Shown here piece after piece: positions 22,594-34,800 of a DNA stretch of 64,000 bases. Source of the DNA: Nematostella vectensis (Eukaryota > Cnidaria > Anthozoa > Actiniaria > Edwardsiidae). Location: the NCBI RefSeq assembly GCF_932526225.1, contig NC_064047.1, positions 6,197,501-6,261,500 of the forward strand. Direction: 5' to 3'. The translations under genes and the position numbers were made by a program. Within the stretch, counting starts at the first letter, position 1; the number at the start of each line of letters is the position of its first letter. Under the pieces are notes generated by a model. The model worked only from the letters and a program-made list of their open reading frames with translations. It had not been told where the DNA came from and searched no databases.

Positions 22594-22851
22594 AATTGTT
22601 TTTCGCTAACATATAGAGTTGGCAAAGAAATAAGCCAGTCTCATGGAAAATGCTGGGAAAAAAATGTTTGATCTTGAAAAACACTTCCACAGGGAGCCCA
22701 CAATCTCTACAAGTGCACTCTGGGTAACTTGTCCAGCGGTCTACCGCATAAACGCCGGTGGTCAGGAAATCGTCGAAGAGATTTGAAACTCCACTCATTT
22801 CGCGTGTTTTTCGCGTATTCCCTGCCCTTAAGCGGCATTTGAATTAATATC

Positions 22852-25800
22852 ATGGCCTCAGAGGAACTGCTTACTTGCTATAACAAAGGATGCGGGCAAA
22901 AATTCAAGCTCGACGAAAACAACGAAGGTAAAAACTTGACACAGAGAGCCAACTATGTTGGTTTATTCTCGATAGCAGACAGTAAGCTTATGTCTTTCGT
23001 ATTTTACATAAGCGGAAATTAATTTATTTTATTCGTGCCATTTATTACCAACTATACTAATAATATGCGCACCTAAACAATCAAAGGACGCTACAAGCTT
23101 GCATTAACGGTGTTTGATAGCGAGTCAGACCATTTTTTCTTATGTTGTTTTCGGATTTTTTTCTGACATTCGCCCACGTGGAGTGCTGTCTGCCGTGAAA
23201 ATCACGAAAATTCCAAGGTAGTACACACACGTATTACCTATAGACTTTCTCCAAGAATTTAGAAGAAGAACTAGGAAAAAAGGATAATTACTATTTTATA
23301 CTGCTAGCATTATTATTGAATATGTTGTAACTTAAATGGTGTAGATATTTTTCCAAATATTGTAAATAAAGTCTTCCTCTGAAATGATGAACAGTAGACA
23401 AATGTTTTTGTGAATATCTGTAATTTGTTAAAATTCATGTTTAAGTTAGATATAATTTTTGCAAGTTTTTCTTTTTCTTTTTTGTGTATATTTTTGTTGC
23501 CATAGCAATGATGAAACGCGCAGGGGTCCTGAAACCAGCCAATCATGTGGGCTGGCTGATGTGCAGCTGTCATCTTTGCATGTCACATGTAGAAGATTGA
23601 CAGGTTGCAGATCATGATTCTGCCTCTCTGAGCTTACGCATCCAAAATTTTGTCATTTGTGTTTTATTTTCTTTGTCACTGTCTCCCTTTAACCCATTCG
23701 CTCCTGGGGTAATAGCGCGGGAAAATCGCTCTCTCACTAGGAGTTTTCACAAGTTTTGCAAATTCCCTTGAGCAGAAAACAAAACACATATGCGCAGTAA
23801 ATTGCGAGACAATATTACATAAAAGCAAATAGTGCATCCCATTCAGGAAAAGACAAGGAATCTGATGGTGTACAAATTAATCTGTAAACAACTTGGAAAA
23901 TATAAAAACTAGACTATTATTTATCAAGTTTATTCAAATTTGTTCAATTTAGTGAAAACGAAGAAACAAAACACAACTTCTTTTGAAAATTTTTTTATTT
24001 TATTTTAAAATTTCTTTTTTAATAAAAACACAAATCAATACAATATTTGAAATAAATGTACTCACAGTATCCCTGAATACATTCCACGAGTTTATTCCAC
24101 AGATAAGATTTAAAGACTTGGTAAAACAAAGACATTTTATCAACCAGGGGCCGGTTGCACAAAGCCTGGATAAGTCTTATCCACCGGTTAAATCTTTATC
24201 CAGCGGATAAAAGTTATCCAAGTGGTGTGATTCGGTTGCACAAAGCCCGAATAAAAGTTATCCAGCGGTTAAAGTTATCCGGATGATAGAGGTCGGATAA
24301 AATCTTATCCACCAAATAAAAGTGAAGAAAAAACAAAATGGAGTCTTGCTTTCTAATTTATTGTCAGAATTTAGATTAATGTCAGACACAGTGCAAGTTG
24401 AAACACATGCAAACGACAAATTTTTCGGTTGGAAAATTAACAATGAACTATGAACTTATACATATAGCTCTTGCAGGACTGGAATTAATCTACATTGCCC
24501 GCGTTCTGTCGAGAAATGTGACTCCTAAAGACAGGAAGAAGTTAAACACTATCCCCTTTGATCATTCCATGATTTACATGCACTTTGCCTCGATAAACTG
24601 TTTGTTTTCTGGCACTTTTAGTAGCTTTTCAACGGTCTTCATTTTGTTTGAAGGAAAAACAGCGCGCGCTTTGCATATTTACCATGGAAACGGGAAGCCA
24701 TTTAGTGGTAAATGATGGCGATTCAGTGGAAATTTAACCAGTGTTCTATCCAAGCTTTGTGCAACACTATTTTATATGCCAGATAACTATTCGCTGGATA
24801 GGGATTTTATCCGGCGGTTAGCGCCTATCCGGCGGATAACTTATCCAGGCTTTGTGCAACCGGCCCCATAGTTTTACAGTTTCAAAGTGCATGTTCTGAA
24901 CACAGCAACGGTTGACCTTTCTAAATCGGTTTTATGTTTAGAGAACAAAATCTTCGTGCTTTCCGTGGATTTCCTAAACTCATAATCAGTTCACAACATC
25001 TTCAATGTACAATCAACTAAAAGTATTGTTTAATTGTTTATTTTCCTTAATTTTTATTTACCAAAAACAGAGGAATATAGAATTGATTCAAATCGTTCGC
25101 ACTGATTTTGTTAGTTAAATCTATTGTTCTCAAAGAAGCAAAGTAACATGCAAAATATTCGAGTTAATCCATGAAAACCCTTTATGGCATCCTTGTTACC
25201 TAGCATATGTTATGTGATCCAGTAAAGGTTATTTTTGTACCATTTTGTCCTCCTGAAATGAAGTATTTTGAGATGAGAGCAACCATGTAATTCACACGTG
25301 GTCAAATTTTTTAATTCACCCCAGCTTGATTTAGCTAAAATAAATATCATTATACAGATCTTTTCACGAAAATAAGAAGCCTTTATCAATACAGCTGATT
25401 TTTAGTGGGTAGATAATTTATTCTTACCAGACTAAAGGCAGTGTACTTCTCGAAACACGTCAAAATCTCCACTGTGAGACTTCAAAATTTAGATCTCACT
25501 GTCAGAATCTCGCGTGAATTCTGATGTCTTTACGCACTGTTTCCCGTCATTTTTTAACAAAACGATCCTCTCGCAGCCTGTAATTATCCTCTCTAGAGCT
25601 ATCATGTCAGATTTTCTTTTTTTCAATTATCTTCCTTTACCAAGCCTTAAAAGCAAGAAAATAATGGAAATATTGCGATTTTCAAGCGCTATCGGGTCTC
25701 CAAGAATTCAACATGGTGGTCACACGAGACAAGTGATTTCACTCGAAGGCATTGTTCTATTGTTCAGTTGCTAGGAGATGCGCAAAAGAGCTCATTTAAT

Positions 25801-28800
25801 TGGTCAGTTCTTTGTCAGGCTACAGCTGAATTTTCAAAAGCTTTACTCGCTGGGGAGGGGAGCCAGAGGGGTTTTTCTCGTGCGCATAAAAGCTGGGCGG
25901 TATAGGGAAATATGACAGCTTTTCCGCCGGGTGTTTCAGGGCGGTATGGGAGCGAATGGGTTAAATATACATTTTGATCATTGTAAGATTTTTTAGATTA
26001 TAAGCATCACATATTTTGTGTTTCTGGAAGAAAAAAAGCTTCATGGGAAACTTTTATTTTCAGCAGATTTTGGTCTTGATGGGACTAACATGACCCATTT
26101 TTTCCAAAAAAAGTTACTTTCAAACTAATCTTCTTTTTCCAAAAAGTTAAAGAAAAATGGCAAAAAGACATTCATTTTCAACTGCTGCAATCATATAATC
26201 TTGCTAGTTTGTTAGTCATCTTTAGTTTAGTTAGTCATCTTTTGATTTAATTGCTTTAATTACTTTGGGGCAGCTTGTATTTTATAATTTGGTGTTTGTG
26301 TCAATAGAAGCATGTTTATTATTTCCATCATCAACATCATCACCATCTTTAATATCATAACCTGAGTATCAGGCCCTCCTGATGTTTCTATCGCGCCGGC
26401 AAGAAACAAGACAAGGGCCTGATACAAGTACTGTTCGAATTGCATGTTCTCATGCCGGATTCCAGCATGGCTCCTGATTGGTAAAAAAACAAAGGGTACT
26501 AGAATGGGATGCGCTGATTGGTTCAGCTATATATAGTACCCTAGCCCGTCGACTGCTCTTTCTCAGAGTAATGGTGGACTCCAAAAGTGCTTTTGACCTT
26601 TGCTTTAGCAGAATCAGAGAAATCGTTTTCTATAGCATTTAAAAAAAATAATATTGTCCTGTCTTCATTTTCTTCAGAAAAGTTCCGCCTGATACTCAGG
26701 TTAGATGTTCAAATGTTTTGCCAAGGCCAGTCATTGCATGTGTTTATTTCTCATTATCGTTTTTTAAAGAAAGATCCACTAGTTATATCAAAGGCGCTGG
26801 ATGTCATAGAAGCTGCTTAATACTACAGACATCATTAGTCGTTGCTATCAAATTTTTAGACAGACCAGGCGCCGAATATTTGAGAAGTTTTTCTGTGAGA
26901 GCAGGAAGACTGCTTGGGAATGTTTGCGGCACTTCCTGCGAGTTGTTGATTGAGTGAGCTTATCAAATAATGGCATTTGTGTTCAAGCAGCGGTTTGTCT
27001 ATTTAGACGAAAAGCCTGTAGTAAATTGGTGATGTGAATATCCTGTAGTAATTTAGTTATGTGTAGATCTGCAGTCATATACTTAAGTCATAAATCTCCT
27101 GAGCCGTGAACTATCATTTAGCATAAAGTTACCCTCAGCAGGGTTCGTCGTAACTAAAATTATTACCCTTGCATACCAATGTAGTTTTGTTTTACATAAA
27201 TGCTGTTTATAATTTGACTTGGGCATTTGATTGTGCCACCACGCGAGTCATTGGAAAATTAACAGCCAACATATTTTGACAGTGACCTGAAAAGGGGCGA
27301 CAGGCGTCATGTCTAGTATTTATGTCAGGTGTACTTTTATTTTTCCTCTCAGACTTTTGAAAAATAAAATCGCCTGATATTCAGGCTATTATTATCACCA
27401 TCAGCATCATCATCATCACCACCATCACCACCACCACCATCATCATCATAATTCCTCTGATTGACCTTGCGGTTGTTCATAATCATGTTATTTTTTTTTC
27501 TAGGTGCATGTGTACACCATCCTGGAGTCCCAGTCTTTCATGATGCTCTCAAGGTAAAGGAATTGACAAAAAATGTCAGTCATGAGCAGTTGCTGACAAG
27601 TAAAAAAATTTAACAGAGAATGAAACATAATAATGCTCAAAGAAGAATTGGGCAGCCACTCATTGAGTTTAAAAGATGTCTCAAATGCCTTTTAATTATC
27701 ACTTCCTGATGCATTAAGTGCCTGGAATACCCGTTTTCAACCCAACAAAATTTAACCTAGAGTTAAAAGCTGAAAGTTAAAGCCGCATTGTCACCAGTTT
27801 ACTTCCATGATGGAAATGTCAACTGTTAAAAAACAAAATAATCTATTAGAATCCTAGATATTTAACAGGCCATCCACTCTAAATTATCAATCACATCCTC
27901 AAAGAACTTTCAATAGACACACTGCTTTCAATATTATGAAGGATTATTCGAGTTTTCTGTTAAAAATCATCAGAGATTTTTACATAATCGACCGGAAGTA
28001 AACTGGTGACAATGCAGCTTTTAACCTTGCTAGTGACCCTAAATAGTCCAGTTTCAAATCCCAATGGGTAGACAGACTCAGGATGCACTCAATAAAATCT
28101 GAGCCTTGGTTTGGTACAAATTTCATGCCTATACTGGTGATCATTTCCTAGAGCTTAGAATAAAAAAAAATGCAAAGTCTTGTAAAGTCTTTGTGATCTT
28201 GCTGTTATTTGAGAAGAGTTTGTCTGAAACTGAGCCTTGCAGTGTATTTATGAGCCCTTAGTGCCTATGGCTAGCAGGCAAAAACCAGACTATTGAGCCT
28301 GTAACATGGATAACTAAAGGTATTTGAGTGGCTCAAGAGAGAGTAGTCACAACATATTCAAATTTGAAAATATTCTACCACATGCTACCACTGCATGGGA
28401 AATGTAGGATATATATACTGACACAAAAATGTTTTTTATTTTATTTCACCAGGGCTGGTCCTGTTGTAAAAAGCGAGTAACAGACTTCACAGAGTTTCTA
28501 AACATTCCTGTAAGTAAAAAAAATATTATCCATGTTTCAGATTGGGCTGATTAACATGCTTTACATTTACCTCAACACTTTGAGTTCATCAATGTCTTCT
28601 TATGGACATTTGAGGAAAAATGAATATTCTAGAGAAGAAACAATAGGCCATTCCAGCTATAAAAATGTACATCCACTCAATAAACATCATGCAGAGAAAG
28701 CTTCGTTTGGTGATAGCTTAAAAAAGCGCACATGCAGCATTCTGGTAGTTGAGGTAGGTTTCTATGGTGATGCGCACACAAACTCATAGCTAGAATGGCC

Positions 28801-31800
28801 GATTGGATCATCATTCTACTCAGCTCTCTAATGGGGTTATTTAGAGATGACTGGATCAGAGATGATTCGGGAATCCTGTGGCATGTTAAATAAAGAAATT
28901 GGGGGGGAGGGACATGGGAAATGAACAGTGCCAAGAGCTGTAGATTTCCAAGGTACATATTACATCCAGATAACTAAAAACTTGACAAATAAGGGTTGGG
29001 TGGATTTAGGGGTGTTGCCATGGCAATGATGAAACGCGCAGGGGTCCTGAAACCAGTCAATCATGTGGGCTGGCTGATGTGCAGCTGTTTTCTTTGCATA
29101 TGACATGTAGAAGATTATCAGATTGCAGATCAGGATTCTGCCTCTCTGAGCCAGCTTTGCAATGAAAACTTATTTTATATCCCATATTCCATGCACTGTC
29201 TATTCTTCATCATACATATGAAGTTTGAATTCACATTAACATGATGGTTGTTTTACAGGGCTGCACTACCTCCTTTCATAACAATGAGAAACCAGCAGCT
29301 CCAGAAAAACCAGAAGAGAAACCACTTGAAAAGGATGAGGTGAGAAAATGGTCAAGACACATCATTTTGCTACTCACTTGCCAAAACATGGTAGCTTGTT
29401 AATAACTTAGTCTATTGATTCAATGAGATGTTCATTTTAAGTGACGAATTAAATCTTCTTGTCCTTATGGTGAATTTCAATCCATTCTTCAATCAAAGCA
29501 ACACAGTTGTATATTTAGAGTATGAATTAGTGCAGAAAAAATTGTAGTTTTAAAGGTAAAAGTTTTGAGAACTTGAAACAAAAATCAAACAACATTCAAT
29601 CAATCAATCAACTTTATTTCATCATCAAATATATTAATTATTTACATGATATGCATAGATTATGAAGATGAGGAGCCTACTGAAAGCAAGATACTTATAA
29701 GTGTAGGCCCCTTTGGGATGGTTTCATGATAGTCAAATATGTTGCTCTTATAATTTTGTGAATACCGATGAAATATAAAAAAATATATATTTTACAATCA
29801 AATATTTATAATCAAGTGCTGCTTTTGTCTGAAAGTAATTGATACTTTGCTTTCTTAAAACTAAATATAGATCTACATCTTTTTGTTTTCTCACTGAGAG
29901 TACTCCAGACTTTTGGATCCAGGATATTGAGAATTGCCCACGTTTTGTTTTCCTGAGTGTTTGTCTGTAGTCACTAGAGCACCTAGTATTGTAATTGTCT
30001 ATTTGGTTGTTTTTCTTGAATGTATTGGTGAAGAAGAAAGACTTAAAAGTATGTACTTGTTGACAATCGTCCATGCACCTGTCACAAGTGACCTATGTTA
30101 ATCCCTAACCCTTGCAAGTGAGATGCTCATGTACTGCAGTGAACTTAATCCACTTAAACTATAAGTGAAGCTTCTTACATCAAAACTGTTTCTTTCTATT
30201 TCTAAAGTATGAAATGAAGCATCGATAGTTTATTGTTAGGCCTTTAAACAAATACATTTCTTTTTATGTACTGTTCCAAATGCAAATGCAACAAATGAAT
30301 GTGAAACAATTGGCTTTGGGTCATTCACAGGCATTTGCATTTGTATTGACACATGAAAAGAACAACCTTTGTTCAAGGCCTTCTTATTAAAGTAAAATCT
30401 GATCCTGTTTTGGGGTTATTCTGTTTTTACTAGGTTATAGAAGTTAATAACCAGCCACGAAAACCACAACCGAAAGAGTCTGTGAGACCCAGGTGGGGCT
30501 TCTTGCTAGTACTTTAGATATGATAGCAGTTGGAATACAGAAATTGCAAGAACTTGGAAGCAAATTGTGAAATAACTACAAGGAAGTACACAATCAAACT
30601 CATTAGGTTGCAATTGAAGAATCTGTTACCAGCAGTACTTTATGGGTATCAAATGAATAAGAAAATATGGGTGAATAAAATACAAATCTATTTTTCAGTA
30701 CTATTGCTTTCAAATATTTTTTATATACTGTACATTCCATTGGCTTTTAAAAAACTTGGGCACAGTTGTTTTTATGTTACCCACGAATCACTTTTTGATC
30801 TTTGTTTATCGGGGGTAACCTATTTAACCGAATATACAGTTTTCTAACATATGGCCCTCGGTTAGTAAGCACTGTCACTGGGGGTGGTCACTGCCAGAGG
30901 ATTTATTGCATCCCTAGTGGTTCTTTTACGTCCCTATCAGGTTTAATGTAGTGCAGCTTGAAGAGACAGGACCTCTGGTTTAGTGTCCTTATCCGAGAAG
31001 ACTGGAAACACAGGAGAATAATTTCAACACACTTGTGACACAAATTAGAATCAAGGCAGGAACCTGGACTGCAGAATTCTTGCGTGGACCCTTATTTGAA
31101 ATAGGAGTATATTATATAAAGTAGCGTTATATATAATGAATTTGAGTTTATCTCACAAATGTATTTTCTTTGACAGTGATGATCTTCCAAAAGTTGCCCT
31201 GAAAACAACTGTCACAGACTCACTGAAAAGTGCTCTGGCAAAACAGAAAGAGGCTCAGAAAGAAAACCAGGCCAATAAAAACTCAGAGGGTTTGTATTTT
31301 TTCTTAAAAATACCAAGTTTCATGTGTCCTTAAGCCTTTTCCTATTTTTTTTCTGTTTTGTTCTAGATCACGGTGATGAAATCAAGGTTGGCACAGTATG
31401 TAAAAACAGCTCCTGCAATTCGGTATGCGATATGTTTATTATAGCAGCACATAGTAATGACTGAGAGAAATAAAGAATTAGTTATAAAAACAAATAAACT
31501 TGTGGCCTTCAGCCATGATATAAAAACTAATTATGCATACAATAATCTATAGTAATGACTAAGTGAAGTAAATAATTAGTTATAAAAATAAATTAACTTG
31601 TGGCTCTCAGCCATGATATAAAACTAATTATGTATACAATAATCTAGAGTAATGACTGAGAGAAGTAAATAATTAGTTATAAAAACAAACAAACTTATCA
31701 AGAATTATTATGAATATAATAAGATATGAGTGTCATAAAAATCTTAATTACGTACAATCCAAATAAAAATACTATACACCAATTTCAAAATATGTTGTCA

Positions 31801-34800
31801 GTGCAAATGGCAAACGGCCATTGACAAGGCAGTTCTACGACCGTAAGGACCCATGAATCCCAAAATATTTGTTCCTAATTCAGAAAAATATAAATAAAAC
31901 ATACGGCTATCCATTTAATATAATTAATATATGGTTCTGATATCACTTGATTATATTTTTCACCTTTATTTTTACATGTTATTGCTACCCCTTAAACACC
32001 TTGCGTTCGTAGAACTGCCGTTTGGCAATTGCTATTCACTGTTCAAACCGTCGATCTTTATTGAAATAGGTGTATACATTATATTTCACTTGCTATATGT
32101 ACTAAAAGACTCCACCTCCTAATAGTGTGAAAACTATAAATAGTAACATCAATGCAAAATGGATCAATTGAGGGTCATAATCTAATCATGTGTAGCACAT
32201 AAAAATGTACAAGTGTATTCAATGTGTGTAACAATGATCAAGTGTAGTACAGAAACACACAAGTGTATACAATGTGTATAACAATAATCACATGTACATA
32301 AAACTTTGAACAGGGACTCAGTTTAAACACTCTTGTGAATTCCACACTTTGTCCTTCTAAGTTTTTTTATGGTAGCAGCCACCCTCTTTTGCCTGTTAAG
32401 CCCATGCATGGCCTTTCTATTTTACTTATTTCTATATTCTTTTAATTTGTAGACGTATGTGAGTGAAAGCACAAATGATGAGAGATGCTGGCATCATCCT
32501 GGTGCTCCAGTCTTCCATGAGGGGTAAGCCATAAGTGGTCCTATTATTTGCAGCCTTGCCCTGGAGTGGAAGTTGAAACATGTAAGGGGGCTTGGGGGGG
32601 ACTTGTGAAAAACTATGTGTTGTAGATGTTTTGCTGTGCTTTAAAGTCCACATAACCTTTGCTTTAATCTAGGAAATGCAAGTATATGCCTGGATTCTGA
32701 AAAAGGAACTGAATTTGATTGAAATATATTTTTTTTACAGAGCTTTGAAAATTGATACTCATTTTCTTGTAGACTACCATGTTGTGATAAACTTGTAACT
32801 GCACAACAATCTTCAGCAACAGTTAACAAAAGCTGTACAAAATCTTAAGGAGTATAGTATTCTGCAAGCATATTTAATTTCATATTTTGATTGACATCTC
32901 CAACTATTTCACATATGATTTCATCTATGCCTTTTGTTTCACAGCATTTTTTTTTTAATGACTTTTTTCCATTGCCCAAATATTGCAAATTGAATATTAT
33001 TCAGGGCTTCTGGAATTACGCGCTTGTGCGTAATTTGGCTTTTTCAGCGTAATCCGCGTAATTTACAAATTTGAGCGTAATCCCGCGTAATTTGGCTAAA
33101 TTTTGAAAGACAAAACATTTAATTTCACAGCTGATGTGTTCTTTTAGGGTTCTTACCTCTATTTCTCGTAAAAAAGAGATATATTCTTCGTATGAGTGCA
33201 ATATTTTGAACTGAATTTCGAAAACAAATAAAATGACTAGGCGCTCTTTGCTAAACCGCGAAGGCCTAGGACTAATAATAAAATACCTTTTTTAATTGGC
33301 TGGTGGCTAGGAGCCAATGAAATCTTGCCTAAGATATTTTCACGCAAAAAATTACCTTTTCAAGTTATTTCGTGCTTTCCTTCGGTACAAAATGTAGTTT
33401 GGGCGTAACAGTTGATATTTCGTGTAATATACTAGTGCGTAATTCAGTAAAAAAATCCCGCAAAATTTTGATTTTTAAAGAAAAATGTATTGCAAAATCC
33501 CGCGTAATTTAGCGAGATTGATGATTGATTTTCCACGTAAATTAGCAAAAAATTCCATGTAATTTGGAGTTTTTTTCCGCCTAATTCCAGAAGCCCTGAT
33601 TATTAGATATTGTAGATTTTATTTACCTGTGCAAACATGCTTCTTTTGCTATTCATATTTGTTGGAAGAAAATAACAGATAATAAAGATTGGAATAGTTC
33701 TATCAGTTTTTGTGCTGTTCTAGTTACAAGTACTGGACCTGTTGTATGAAGAGAACCACAGACTTTAACGAGTTCCTTGGTCAGGAAGGCTGTTCGTCAG
33801 GGACACATCGCTGGGTCCTAACAGAGGAGGTACAACTTGCAAATATAACACTAAATGCACCTCAATTGATCCACAAAGACTATCATGAAATGGCAATGAT
33901 GAAACGCGCAGGGGTCCTGAAACCAGCCAATCATGTGGGCTGGCTGATGTGCGGCTGTCATCTTTGCATGTGACATGTAGAAGATTGACAGGTTGCAGAT
34001 CAGGATTCTGCCTCTCTGAGCCCTTAAAGAGCCATTGCCAAACTTATGCATATGTTTATGTCAAATGATGAAAGAATAAACCATCTTTTTTTAAGAGGTA
34101 TAAAACCATATTTTTATAAACAGGTATTAAAGGGTCTGGGAACTTCAAGACTGTTTGTTAAACACTAAAAGAAAAAAATACATTAATGGGGGGAAAAAAA
34201 GTAATATTAAGAGGAAATATAGAATCGTCCCATCATTAGCTTTGTGATTATAGTTTCCCAACTTTTTACCAGTCTTATTTCTTTTTCTTTTTCTTTTTCT
34301 TTTTTCTTTTTTTTTTGCAGGAGAAAAAGAAAAAAGTTCTTTGCAGGTATTTTTTTTTCACTTCACTGCATCACTGCATGTTCAATATTTTGTGAATTAT
34401 TCTTAAAAATTTCAAACTGTTAAACCAATTTTTGCCTTCCCTCATTTAAACTAATGCCTTATGGAAAAGTAAAACATTTCAGTGTTGTCCATTAGAAACG
34501 CTTTAAGAATTTTGAATGATGGAAGTCAAAAGGCAAGTTAAGCAGTTTGAAATTTTCTAAGAGAATTTGAGAACCTTAACAGTAAATAATGAAACATCAG
34601 ATAAAGGCAATGTTTCACTGAAATTTACAAGCCCCCCTACTCTGAAATTTTCACAAAATTTTATATAGTTTTATAAGCAAACCCCAAACCCACAAACATG
34701 TGGGTGTGTGTGTGGCCAAATATGGGTGGAATGTTTTAATGCCTTCCAAGTATTAATCTATTACAAATACAGATCTTTTCAAAATTGTGGACGTGATTCA

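Noticed and set aside
23502-23636. H/ACA snoRNA or tRNA-derived SINE interpretation
   Set aside because: No ACA box near the 3' end, no convincing Pol III A/B boxes, and no tail or target duplications seen; C/D boxes with a covarying closing stem fit better.
24398-24715. 105-codon frame inside the nested transposon
   Set aside because: No recognisable transposase or domain; composition like neighbouring non-coding sequence.
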